A stretch of 64,000 bases of DNA from Bryobacterales bacterium (GTDB taxonomy: Bacteria > Acidobacteriota > Terriglobia > Bryobacterales > Bryobacteraceae). The notes beneath the pieces were generated by a model. That model was not told the origin of the DNA. It saw only the letters and a list, made by a program, of their open reading frames with translations, and made no database searches. A program made the position numbers and the translations under genes. The stretch is taken from positions 28,157 through 92,156 of the forward strand of contig JAEUQE010000008.1 of NCBI GenBank assembly GCA_016789785.1. The letters are read 5' to 3'. This document shows, in pieces, positions 44,785 to 53,179 of this stretch (positions are counted from its first letter, which is position 1; each line of letters begins with the position of its first letter).

Positions 44785-45033
44785 ATGCCAACACTTCAGG
44801 TCCGGGATCTGCCGGAAGACCTCTATCTCAAACTCACCGAGGCGGCGAATCGCGAGCATCGCAGTCTGGCTCAACAAGCGATTGCCTTACTCGCGCAAGC
44901 GCTACGCACCACTCCGTCTCCCCGCGAGCGACGAAACGCGTTGCTTGATCAGATCGCTGCTTCCGGCTTCCGCAAGAAGCTTCCCAGGGACCAGTCGCCC
45001 CAGAAATTGATCCGGGAGGACCGCAACCGGTGA
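44785..45033 (+). CDS. vapB: VapB/FitA-like ribbon-helix-helix antitoxin
   Basis: 82 residues: strand TLQVRDLPEDLYLKLTEAA followed by SLAQQAIALLAQAL, the RHH dimer fold. The basic C-terminal region (PRDQSPQKLIREDRNR) would contact the toxin. It overlaps the toxin gene by 4 bases (GTGA). Confidence 0.85.
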   Translation: MPTLQVRDLPEDLYLKLTEAANREHRSLAQQAIALLAQALRTTPSPRERRNALLDQIAASGFRKKLPRDQSPQKLIREDRNR

Positions 45034-45431
45034 TTGCCGTCATCGATGCTAGTGTGGGGGTGCTGGCATCCCTGGAACCGGAATCGGGCCCATGGACCAG
45101 GAGTATAAGGGAAGCCTCCCTGGTTGTGGCGCCCAGTCTATTTCCTGCCGAAGTCGCAAACGCGTTCTGGAAGTATGCCCGTTCCGGAATCATCACTCAA
45201 GATCAGGCTGAGACCTGTCTAAGGAGCGCTCTTGCGTTGGTCGATGAGTACCAGCCGATCCAGGAGTTGGCGATCGAATCTTACAGGCTTGCTGTGTTGA
45301 TGAAGCGTCCTGTCTACGACCTCTTCTATTTGGTTCTGGCTCGGAGAACGGGCTCGATTCTGCTCACGGCCGACAAGAGCTTAGCCGACGCGGCCCGGCG
45401 CGCCGGCGTTCGCATCAATCATGATTCGTGA
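45030..45431 (+). CDS. vapC: PIN-domain toxin VapC
   Basis: 133 residues from a GTG overlapping the vapB stop. The PIN active site is complete: Asp6 (VIDASVGV), Glu41 (FPAEVANAF), Asp97 (VYDLFYL) and Asp115 (TADKSLAD). It is a second, independent VapBC module; its sequence differs clearly from the one at 23949-24389 (different lengths and loop sequences), so they are not a recent duplication. Confidence 0.92.
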   Translation: MIAVIDASVGVLASLEPESGPWTRSIREASLVVAPSLFPAEVANAFWKYARSGIITQDQAETCLRSALALVDEYQPIQELAIESYRLAVLMKRPVYDLFYLVLARRTGSILLTADKSLADAARRAGVRINHDS

Positions 45432-45458
45432 GCGTCCCGCAGTTCCGATTCCGCGCCG

Positions 45459-46571
45459 CTACAGGACCGCGGAAAGCTCCTTCCACTTTCGATTCTGTGA
45501 CTCAGCCACCGCGGCATACACGCATTCCCCGCGATACGTGTTGACGCCCTCGCGAATCGCATTGCTCGATTCACTTGCCTTCTCCAGGCCCTGATTCGCA
45601 ATCGTCAGCAGATAAGGCAGAGTGGCGTTCGTCAACCCGAACGTGGAGGTATGCGGAACTGCCGCGGGCATGTTTGACACGCAGTAGTGCAGCACTCCAT
45701 CGACGTAGTAGGTCGGCTCACTGTGTGTGGTGGCGTAAGAGGTTTCGAAGCAACCTCCCTGGTCGATCGCGACGTCGACCACCACGGCGCCCTTCTTCAT
45801 CTTGGCGATCATGTCACGGCGCACCAGGCGAGGCGCCGCGGCGCCCGTCACCAGCACCGCGCCGACCACCAGATCGGCATTCCGCACCGCCTCGCTGATC
45901 GTGTGCGTATTTGAGGCGAGCGTCATCACGTGCCCGTTGTAGATGTCGTCGATCTCACGCAAGCGGTTCAGGTTCTTGTCGATGATGGTGACATCCGCTC
46001 CAAGCCCGGTCGCGATCTTCGCGGCGTTGTGGCCGACGATTCCGCCTCCGATGATCACAACGTTTGCCGGCGATACTCCCGGAATTCCGCCGAGCAAGAT
46101 GCCGCGGCCGCCGTTGGGTTTCTCAAGGTATTGCGCGCCCACCTGCACGGACATGCGCCCGGCGACTTCGCTCATGGGCGTCAACAGTGGCAGTGAGCCA
46201 TCCCCTTCGCGGATAGTTTCGTAAGCGACCGAATTCACCTGAGTCTTCAGCAGGTCATCCGTGAGTTCTGGCAGCGGTGCGAGGTGCAGATAGGTGAACA
46301 GCACCAAGCCGGGCCGGAAATGCGGCACTTCCGAAGGCTGTGGCTCCTTGACCTTGACTACCAGGTCTGCCTTGCCCCAAACGTCGCTTGCTTTTTCGAG
46401 AATCTCCGCGCCGGCTGCGACGTATTCGGAGTCGGGGAGGGAACTGCCCGCACCCGCGTTCGTCTCCACCAGTACACGATGACCGGCCTCGCGCAACGCG
46501 GTGACGCCGCTCGGCACAAGGCCGACACGCGTTTCGTGGTCTTTTACTTCTTTGGGAACACCGATGATCAT
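45459..46571 (-). CDS. ald: L-alanine dehydrogenase
   Basis: 370 residues. Substrate-binding Lys75 (VKVKEPQ) and catalytic His96 (THLAP-type YLHLAP), the Rossmann motif [15 protein letters not shown] (175-180), and the typical [11 protein letters not shown] and DVAIDQGG stretches are all present. It interconverts alanine and pyruvate with NAD. It begins directly at the stop of the peptidoglycan-binding gene (TAAATG) with GAGG 7 bases before, so the genes are coupled. It could feed alanine or recover nitrogen; together with glutamate dehydrogenase in this window it links amino acid and carbon metabolism. Confidence 0.96.
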   Translation of the reverse strand: MIIGVPKEVKDHETRVGLVPSGVTALREAGHRVLVETNAGAGSSLPDSEYVAAGAEILEKASDVWGKADLVVKVKEPQPSEVPHFRPGLVLFTYLHLAPLPELTDDLLKTQVNSVAYETIREGDGSLPLLTPMSEVAGRMSVQVGAQYLEKPNGGRGILLGGIPGVSPANVVIIGGGIVGHNAAKIATGLGADVTIIDKNLNRLREIDDIYNGHVMTLASNTHTISEAVRNADLVVGAVLVTGAAAPRLVRRDMIAKMKKGAVVVDVAIDQGGCFETSYATTHSEPTYYVDGVLHYCVSNMPAAVPHTSTFGLTNATLPYLLTIANQGLEKASESSNAIREGVNTYRGECVYAAVAESQNRKWKELSAVL

Positions 46572-47096
46572 TTATGGCCTCGCTTGCGCGTTGACGGTTC
46601 GCTTGGGCCCAAGACCTAACGCGATCAGCGAGAGCGAGTCGAGCTTGCCGCTGGCTTCCAGTTTCTGATCCTGCTGGAAACGGCGGAGAGCATCGGTGGA
46701 GTCGTTACTCCATTGACCGGTGGCGTCACCTTGTAGGTAACCGCGCTCGATCAAAGCCTGCTGGATTTCGCGGTAGCGGTCCGGTGAGGGCTGTTGCTGC
46801 ACGGGGGTATAAGAACGTGCAACCGTTGTGCGGGATCTGCGGGAGTACTTCGAATTTCGCGCAGATGTGCTGCGTCTCGTGGTCTTGCCTTTTGCGGGCG
46901 CCTTTCCGGCAACGGTCTTGCCGGATGACTTCGATTGGCTGGACTTGGTAGTCTGCTTGGCGGTTGCAGACTTCCGGCTGGATGCAGCCGGGGCAGCCTT
47001 CTTCGCCGCGGCTTTCGCCGGCGCTTTCGCGGCGGGCGCGGCAAATCCGGCCCACACCATGAGTGACAATACGAGGAGAGCAGCAGTCGTTTTCAC
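46572..47096 (-). CDS. exported peptidoglycan-binding protein with a basic, histone-H1-like linker
   Basis: 174 residues from the GTG at 47096 (signal peptide VKTTAALLVLSLMVWAGFAAPA); a GTG at 47138 is the alternative. After the signal come ~70 low-complexity residues rich in Ala, Lys, Ser and Thr (PAKAAAKKAAPA, KSSQSKSSGK, RRSTSAR), then a PG_binding_1 domain (REIQQALIERGYLQGDATG, SNDSTDALRRFQQDQKL) near 105-165. The basic tail could bind teichoic-like or anionic polymers or DNA, or act as a spacer. Upstream is DUF4159 and downstream is ald on the same strand. Confidence 0.75.
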   Translation of the reverse strand: MKTTAALLVLSLMVWAGFAAPAAKAPAKAAAKKAAPAASSRKSATAKQTTKSSQSKSSGKTVAGKAPAKGKTTRRSTSARNSKYSRRSRTTVARSYTPVQQQPSPDRYREIQQALIERGYLQGDATGQWSNDSTDALRRFQQDQKLEASGKLDSLSLIALGLGPKRTVNAQARP

Positions 47097-47150
47097 GCGC
47101 ACTTTCAGTATAGAACGAGCCAGCCGGAGATCAGACACTCCGTCTCACGT

Positions 47151-47951
47151 TCAGTGCGTCATCGCGTAGATCACGTAGTTCACGCCGATGCGATAGGCGA
47201 GCGAGGCGTATTTTTCAGGATACTCGGGCAGATCTGCCCACTCCCAGGCATCGCCGAGATCCATATTGAAGCAGATGGCCACCACCACACGCCCTTTGTT
47301 GTCGATCACGGCGCGCCAGTGCGGATCAACACCGCCGCGCTCGATCTGATCGCCGTCGACAACGTTCAAGCCAGGCACCCGATAGCGCTCGGAGAGGTCG
47401 TAGACGGTGTGGAAGATGGGATCGGGGTTTTCGAGTTCCACCACCTGATGGCCGGGCACCACCCGGCGGATGCCGGCCATGAAACGCGACCATTCGTACT
47501 CGTTGTGGAAGTCATCCACCATGAGAAAGCCCCCGCGCTCAAAGAACGCCCGCAAGCGCCGCGCGTGCGACTCGTTGAACACCCAATCGCCGACGCCGAC
47601 GGCGTAGAGAAAGGGCCAGTTGAACATTTCGTCACTGTCGATGTCGACGATTTCCTCCACCGATCGCGCGTGGACGCGGCTCAAGCGGCGCAGTCCCTCA
47701 ATAAACTGGCGATCGGACTTGTTGGCATCCACGCCCCAGCGCGAACGCCATCCGTCACGGTTGGAACGATAGCGCAGGCGTCCCCAAGCGAACTCGGTGC
47801 GCTCCCATGCATCGGGAGGATCTTCGGCGGGATTCTGCATCTCGCGTTCGTACTGTGCCCAACGGCGGGAACCGCGCGAGGCCTGCGCACACAGGATTCC
47901 CGCTGCTGCCGACAACAGGAGGATCCAGCCCCAGCCGCGCACGCGACGCAT
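47151..47951 (-). CDS. DUF4159 domain exported protein
   Basis: 266 residues from the ATG at 47951 (MRRVRGWGWILLLSAAAG, signal peptide). The mature part follows DUF4159, including FAWGRLRYRSNRDGW, the RGGFLMVDDFHNEYEW motif and VVVAICFNMDLGDAWEWAD. DUF4159 proteins accompany VWA/BatA-like or MoxR systems in many bacteria; their role is not known. A TACAAT ends 9 bases before the ATG and no Shine-Dalgarno is visible, which points to a leaderless mRNA. It heads the operon with the PG-binding protein and ald. Confidence 0.88.
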   Translation of the reverse strand: MRRVRGWGWILLLSAAAGILCAQASRGSRRWAQYEREMQNPAEDPPDAWERTEFAWGRLRYRSNRDGWRSRWGVDANKSDRQFIEGLRRLSRVHARSVEEIVDIDSDEMFNWPFLYAVGVGDWVFNESHARRLRAFFERGGFLMVDDFHNEYEWSRFMAGIRRVVPGHQVVELENPDPIFHTVYDLSERYRVPGLNVVDGDQIERGGVDPHWRAVIDNKGRVVVAICFNMDLGDAWEWADLPEYPEKYASLAYRIGVNYVIYAMTH

Positions 47952-47997
47952 GGTTTCTTGATTGTAACGGGTGCGCGGCGAGCGTGGGACAGACCCG

Positions 47998-48954
47998 CTA
48001 ACGCCGCTTGAAAAGCAGTGCGCCTGCGAGTCCGGCGAGCGTGAGAAGCGACGTGGACGGCTCGGGCACGAAAGTCGCATCGGAGGGGAACTCCGCTGTC
48101 AGCCCGCTGCCGCCGCCGCCCTGGAAGTACAGCAACTCAAACTCGTGCAGACCGGCATTCAGGTCCACTGTCCCCTCGCGGCGCGTCATCCCCTGAAAGA
48201 AGTAGTTGTTGACCACCAGGTTGCCGTTGATAAACAGCGCGCTCCCGTCATCGGAGGTGGTGGCAAAAGTGCGCGGGCCCGAACTCGCCAGGTTCATGAC
48301 TCCCCGGAACAGCACCGCATAATCGCTTGTGACGCCGCAGAAGCCGTTGTTGTCCGGGCTGACGATCGCGCTCGCCTGAAACGTGCAGATTGGACCGGAG
48401 AGAAGCGAGGTTGAAGGATTAGAGTTGGAGAAGTTGTCGTACACCGTCGTGGAGATGAAACCGGTGTCCGCATACGTGACGCCGCTGGGCAACCTGACGG
48501 AGAGTCCGGTGTTGCCACCAACCTGAAAGTACTGCACCGTGAGCGTATGGAGGCCAGGCGTCAGGTTGATGCTGCCGGAGCGCTCGACGAATCCCTGAAA
48601 GAACCCGTTGTTCACCACCAGCGTTCCATCCACGTACAGATAGCTCCCGTCATCGGACCCGACGAAGAATGTGGTGAGCCCCCCGGTTGCCACGTTGATC
48701 TGCGAGGTCACCACGGCTCCAAACGAGTTCGACATGCCGCATGGAGAGAAGCTTGCCGGCGAGTTCACGAAGAGAATATTGCAAACCGGGTTGGCGAACG
48801 CGATCTGCGCTGGATTGGTCGGATTGCTCACGGTGGAGTAGATGGTGGCAATCGGCGCCGCGCCGGCAGAGTTCGCCGAAACGCCTACCAGTGCAAGAAG
48901 CAGAAGAGCGACTGGGGATTTCGGCGCCGCAGCGCCAAGAATTGGATTCAACAT
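47998..48954 (-). CDS. PEP-CTERM protein with two PA14-like domains
   Basis: 318 residues from the ATG at 48954, preceded by GAGG 5 bases upstream. A signal peptide ends near ANSAGA. Two similar ~130-residue domains contain TTFFVGSDDGSYLYVDGTLVVNNGFF / RTFATTSDDGSALFINGNLVVNN type motifs, with calcium-like SDDGS loops, and end in QYFQVGG / LLYFQGGGG: PA14 carbohydrate-binding style. The C-terminus VPEPSTSLLTLAGLAGALLFKRR is a classic PEP-CTERM sorting signal for an exosortase. No exosortase gene is in the window. A TACAAT lies 27 bases upstream of the ATG. Confidence 0.87.
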   Translation of the reverse strand: MLNPILGAAAPKSPVALLLLALVGVSANSAGAAPIATIYSTVSNPTNPAQIAFANPVCNILFVNSPASFSPCGMSNSFGAVVTSQINVATGGLTTFFVGSDDGSYLYVDGTLVVNNGFFQGFVERSGSINLTPGLHTLTVQYFQVGGNTGLSVRLPSGVTYADTGFISTTVYDNFSNSNPSTSLLSGPICTFQASAIVSPDNNGFCGVTSDYAVLFRGVMNLASSGPRTFATTSDDGSALFINGNLVVNNYFFQGMTRREGTVDLNAGLHEFELLYFQGGGGSGLTAEFPSDATFVPEPSTSLLTLAGLAGALLFKRR

Positions 48955-49087
48955 TCGCACCTCAAACGGCAGAGTGCTGTGATTGTAACGAAAAAGGCAC
49001 GCGCTGTAGGTCCGGCGCGAGTCTCGCGAGATGCTCTCACGCCCGGTGAGACCCGGCACATGGAGATGGGGGGCTTGGACTGTTAGC

Positions 49088-49648
49088 ATGGTCACGATGG
49101 AGACCGGCATTACAACGCTGCTCGACCGCTTGAGGGACGGCGACCGGGGAGCACTCGACGTGCTGATTCCGATCGTCTACGAGCATCTGCATCGGATCGC
49201 GGAGGGGCATCTCCGCGCGGAGCGCGCTGGTCATACGGTGCAGGCCACATCGCTGGTGAGCGAGGCTTATCTGCGGCTGGCAGGGATGGATCATCCCGAC
49301 TATCGTAATCGCGCACATTTCTTCGGCATTGCGTCACGCCTGATGCGGCAGATCCTGATCGACCATGCGAGGGCCAGAAGCTCGGAGAAGCGCGGCGGCG
49401 ATCAGCTTCGCGTCGACCTGCCGGATCTGCCGGCGGGAGACCGTCCGCCGGTGATCCTGGCGCTGGACGATGCGTTGAACCGCCTGGCACAGACCGATCC
49501 GGACAAGGCGCGGTTTGTCGAGATGCGATTCTTCGCGGGGATGACCGTAGAGGAGATCGCGGAAGCTTCCGGTGTCAGTGCCGTGACGGTTCGCCGGCAT
49601 CTGCGCATCGCCCAAGCCAGCCTCTATCGCGAAATCGCGACCGCGTAA
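49088..49648 (+). CDS. ECF RNA polymerase sigma factor (TIGR02999-like)
   Basis: 186 residues if started at 49088; a second ATG at 49097 is possible and neither has a clear ribosome binding site. Sigma region 2 (LRAERAGHTVQATSLVSEAYLRL, RNRAHFFGIASRLMRQILIDHARAR) and region 4 (FVEMRFFAGMTVEEIAEASGVSAVTVRRHLRIAQA) are complete. The HxTVQATSLVxEAYLRL element is a mark of the large group of ECF factors found next to Ser/Thr kinases in Acidobacteria and Planctomycetes. A TCTCAC-GCCCG-GTGAGA hairpin lies at 49035-49051 upstream. No anti-sigma gene is visible. Confidence 0.9.
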   Translation: MVTMETGITTLLDRLRDGDRGALDVLIPIVYEHLHRIAEGHLRAERAGHTVQATSLVSEAYLRLAGMDHPDYRNRAHFFGIASRLMRQILIDHARARSSEKRGGDQLRVDLPDLPAGDRPPVILALDDALNRLAQTDPDKARFVEMRFFAGMTVEEIAEASGVSAVTVRRHLRIAQASLYREIATA

Positions 49649-49738
49649 GAAATTTCGTTTGACTGATCACTTTTCGCTGCCGGCTTCGCATCTGGAGTAG
49701 CCGCGGAATTGCGGAACGCCAGACAAGGAGAACGAGCC

Positions 49739-50524
49739 GTGACGGTCAAGACAATCGTCGACCACAGAACGAGTGAATCGAGGGTGATCCTTTCCGAGGC
49801 AGTGCGAGCCTATAATGAGGCACTGAAAACCAACCCCAAAACCTGTATCTATCTGATGTACTACGGCAACGCGCCGCATCAACTGGACTCCTCCGAAACG
49901 ATGGGGCACGTGAAGATCGCGCGCACCGCACTGAAGGAGGTTCGCGACGCCCTCGTTGGCGCTGGCGTGAGCCGCGGCCGGGTCGCGATCGTTGGCGTGG
50001 TTGTTCCGAAACCGGAGCGGATGCGCGAGATCGATATCGTAGTCTCGCCAGTTCCCTTGCCTGTCGTCGTTTGGACCGAGGGCGGGCTGCAGACGGGCGA
50101 TGGCCAGCCTGGCCCGAATCTGAAGGGAACCCTTAACGCCGAGGCCGACGCCGAGGGCCTGATCACCACAGAAGTCGAACTCGAGTACAAACTGGGCAAG
50201 AAGTTCAAGACTTACCTGACCTATAAGCAGACGGCGGACGGCTTCAAGGAGGTCTCAGGCAAGCTGAAACTGCTGGAGCAGGAACTGTCACAGTACAAGT
50301 TCTTAGGCCCGCTTCGGCATTGCAAAGTGACAGTCAAGGGCGGTTTGGTCTACGACCACGAGAAGCAGAAGATCAAGGCCAAGGTGACCGCGGAACTGAG
50401 CCGGGAGGTGAAGATTCCGGGCATCGGAGAAGTGACCATCAAGTTCTCTTTTGATGTCGACCACGGCGGTGGGGTGACTCCGAACCTTGGACTGGAGATC
50501 CCGCTTCCCGGACCATTGCGGTAG
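49739..50524 (+). CDS. unknown cytosolic-looking protein between the sigma factor and kinase
   Basis: 261 residues from a GTG preceded by AAGGAG 8 bases away. There is no signal peptide and no membrane segment. Residues ~20-100 have an A...R..V...L...GV...R....G pattern that resembles the OmpA C-terminal fold but without its peptidoglycan-binding residues. Residues ~130-261 alternate charged and hydrophobic positions (KVTVKGGLVYDHEKQKIKAKVTAEL), suggesting a beta-sandwich or barrel. I do not recognise a family. Its position suggests a link to the sigma factor or kinase. Confidence 0.7.
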   Translation: MTVKTIVDHRTSESRVILSEAVRAYNEALKTNPKTCIYLMYYGNAPHQLDSSETMGHVKIARTALKEVRDALVGAGVSRGRVAIVGVVVPKPERMREIDIVVSPVPLPVVVWTEGGLQTGDGQPGPNLKGTLNAEADAEGLITTEVELEYKLGKKFKTYLTYKQTADGFKEVSGKLKLLEQELSQYKFLGPLRHCKVTVKGGLVYDHEKQKIKAKVTAELSREVKIPGIGEVTIKFSFDVDHGGGVTPNLGLEIPLPGPLR

Positions 50525-50592
50525 ATGAATTCGGCCATCCGGAGAAACCGCGAGGCGCGATGGAGTGAGCAGGGAGAGTCCACTAGACTTGT

Positions 50593-52872
50593 ATGATGCG
50601 GCGCGAGGTTGAGGAACTATTCTCCGCGGTGATGGACTTGCCACGCCAGGAGCGGGACGCTTATCTCGACCGCGAATGTCCGGATGCGAACGTACGCCGC
50701 GAGGTGGAAGCGCTGATCGAGTACGATGCGCGGGCGGAGAACTTTCTCGATCAGACGGTACAGGATGCCGCCCGTTCCGTGAGCCGCGTTCACGAGGTCG
50801 CGATTGGCGACGTGCTTGGTCCCTACCGCGTCTCCAGCCTGATCGGACGTGGAGGGATGGGATCGGTGTACCGCGCGGAACGCCAGGACGGGCAATTCGC
50901 ACACACCGTTGCGATCAAGGTGTTGCAGGGCAGGGCTTGGCGGGAGTCCATGGCGCGCCGGTTTCAGGAGGAGCGCAAGATTCTTGCAAGGCTCTCCCAT
51001 CCCAACATCGCTGGATTGCTTGATGGAGGCGCCACGCCACAAGGCCTGCCCTATTACGTGATGGAGTATGTGGATGGCTTGCATTCCGGCGATTGGGCTG
51101 CTGGGAAATCGCAACGCGAGATCCTGTCCCTGTTCCTCAACATCTGCGACGCGGTCGCGTATGCCCATCGCAGGCTGATCGTGCATCGGGACATCAAGCC
51201 CGACAATATTCTGGTGAGCCGCGAAGGGACAGCGAAATTGTTAGACTTCGGCATCGCCCGGGCATTGGGAGAGGAAACTCACCAGACGGCCACGCTGGCG
51301 ATGACTCTCGAATATGCGAGTCCGGAGCAACTCACTGGCACGCCCACCACCACGGCTTCGGACATCTACTCGCTCGGCTGCGTGCTGTACCGTCTGCTGT
51401 GCGGCAAGCCGCCTTTTTCTCTGACCCAGACGGCTCCGGCCGAAGTGATCCGGCTGGTATGCGACACCGCCCCGAGCCCTCCTCCAGGCCTTGATCGCGA
51501 CCTCTCGGCGATCATTCTTCAGGCCATCGAGAAGGAGCCTGACCGGCGGTACCGCTCCGTCGACGACCTTCGCGCCGACCTTGACCGTTACTTGCGCGGC
51601 CTACCGGTGCGGGCCCGTGGAGAAGATCGTTTCTATCAGACCAGGAAATGGTTGGTGCGGCACTGGATCCCGGTCGTGGCGATGACGGCAGTGATCGTCT
51701 CCACCACCGTGGGTCTCGCGTTCAGCCTGGCACAGGCGCGGCGCGCCGAAGAGGCTCGCCGTCAAGCCGAACTCGATCGCATTCGAGCGGAACAGTCGGC
51801 ACACGAAGCGCGAGCCTCGCAGATCATGGCCAGCGAAAAATCGGCGGAACTCGAGCGCCAACGCGACCTGGCACAGCGTAACCTGATCGCTGCACGAGAG
51901 GTCGCCGCGAGCCTGACCCGCATGGCTGATTCCGTAACAGCCACCGGTGATATGAAGGGCGCGCTGGCCATCGTCGAGAACTGGCTGGTCACTCTGAAGC
52001 CGATCGCCGATGCCAAGCCGGCGGATGCGGATCTTCGGAAGCTTGCAGGGATTCTTGAGCTGCGCCGGTGCGGTCTCATTGCATCGGAACGCCCCTTCGA
52101 CGCACCAAAGATTTGCGAGAGCGCCATCGCGCGAATCGAGCCATTGCTCGGGAGCCACCTCGACGATGAATGGCTGCGCGACAACCTGGCAACCGGCTAT
52201 GGCGTCCTGGGCAAGTTGAAAGCAGCATTCGGCCAGGCTCCGGAGGCCGAGCGGTTGATCCGCAAAGGTGCCGCGGTGCTTCAGACGCATGCCGCCGCGC
52301 ATCCTCACGACCCCGGCACGAAACGCAAGCTCGCATCATTGAAACTGTATCTCGCAGGTGCGATTCTCGCGCAGAAGCGATGGCAGGAGGCAGTAGCGGT
52401 CTACCGCGAAGGTGCGGCCGCGATCCGTGCGGCTCACCTTGATGCGGCATCGCGTCCGGTGGCCCTGGTCTCGGCGGTGGAGGGCACAAACTTCGCCAAG
52501 CGCCTGCGTCCTTTCGATGCAGCGACGGCGCGTACGATCCTTGCTGAGTGCCTGTCGAACCTTCGCGAATATGCCGAGGCGCCGTCGGCGAGTGTACTCG
52601 AATGGAATGAATTCGCCAACGCCCTCAACGAATGCGCGGAGCCTTCGCTGATGCAACCCGCCGAAGCGCTGCGCTTCGCCGCGAAAGCAGTGGAAGGATC
52701 GAAGAGACTTGATCCGAAGGCGCTGGACACGCTGGCTTGGGCTCATTTTCGTTCCGGAGACAAGGCCAAAGCGGCCGACACCATGCGGCAAGCACTCGCG
52801 CTGACACCCGCCGCTCCGAAAACGCCGCTGCGCGCGATGATGGAGATCGCATTGCGGCAGTTCGAGAAATAG
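50593..52872 (+). CDS. membrane-anchored Ser/Thr protein kinase with TPR-like C-terminal region
   Basis: 759 residues (ATG at 50593; another at 50596). Kinase domain ~78-340: glycine loop IGRGGMGSVY, Lys109 in VAIK, HRDIKPDN with Asp200, DFG (218-220) and SPE; an RD kinase. A membrane segment (~358-380) is followed by a coiled Arg/Glu-rich helix (AEEARRQAELDR) and an extracytoplasmic region of ~330 residues that looks like degenerate TPR/helical repeats. The type is abundant in Acidobacteria and commonly sits beside ECF sigma factors, as here. The N-terminal ~70 residues (REVEELFSAVMDLPRQERDAYLD) are the usual conserved helix. Confidence 0.94.
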   Translation: MMRREVEELFSAVMDLPRQERDAYLDRECPDANVRREVEALIEYDARAENFLDQTVQDAARSVSRVHEVAIGDVLGPYRVSSLIGRGGMGSVYRAERQDGQFAHTVAIKVLQGRAWRESMARRFQEERKILARLSHPNIAGLLDGGATPQGLPYYVMEYVDGLHSGDWAAGKSQREILSLFLNICDAVAYAHRRLIVHRDIKPDNILVSREGTAKLLDFGIARALGEETHQTATLAMTLEYASPEQLTGTPTTTASDIYSLGCVLYRLLCGKPPFSLTQTAPAEVIRLVCDTAPSPPPGLDRDLSAIILQAIEKEPDRRYRSVDDLRADLDRYLRGLPVRARGEDRFYQTRKWLVRHWIPVVAMTAVIVSTTVGLAFSLAQARRAEEARRQAELDRIRAEQSAHEARASQIMASEKSAELERQRDLAQRNLIAAREVAASLTRMADSVTATGDMKGALAIVENWLVTLKPIADAKPADADLRKLAGILELRRCGLIASERPFDAPKICESAIARIEPLLGSHLDDEWLRDNLATGYGVLGKLKAAFGQAPEAERLIRKGAAVLQTHAAAHPHDPGTKRKLASLKLYLAGAILAQKRWQEAVAVYREGAAAIRAAHLDAASRPVALVSAVEGTNFAKRLRPFDAATARTILAECLSNLREYAEAPSASVLEWNEFANALNECAEPSLMQPAEALRFAAKAVEGSKRLDPKALDTLAWAHFRSGDKAKAADTMRQALALTPAAPKTPLRAMMEIALRQFEK

Positions 52873-53179
52873 CACCCGCTGCAAGAAAACCGGTTGGGTG
52901 AACTGGGGAGCGCGATTGGCGGGCAGCAGACTGCTTCCCGCTTCCGCCCCGGAGATTGTCTCTGTTCTGATAGGATCAGCGTTTGATCATCCGCATGAAC
53001 CGTCGCCAGGCCCGGCACTCGACGCTCACCATGTGCCTCCGGCTTCGGCAACAGCGCCCTGTACAGCAAGTTCGCGGATGCTTTCGGGAAATGCCATTCA
53101 GCCGAACATCGGACCGGTCAGTCTCAATCCCTAGCTTCACCTTGCGCCCAATTGACAAGCCTCCAGCGGAGATCCACCC
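52873..53179. other. non-coding stretch, nothing recognised
   Basis: 307 bases between the kinase and the sodium symporter. A TTGACA at 53152-53157 is too close to the start codon to form a promoter with a suitable -10. A short CTGAT-AGG-ATCAG repeat occurs near 52967-52980. I see no supported gene or RNA. Confidence 0.5.

Noticed and set aside
53152..53157. TTGACA before the sodium symporter as a promoter -35 box
   Set aside because: The start codon is only 22 bases further and no -10-like sequence lies at a suitable spacing.
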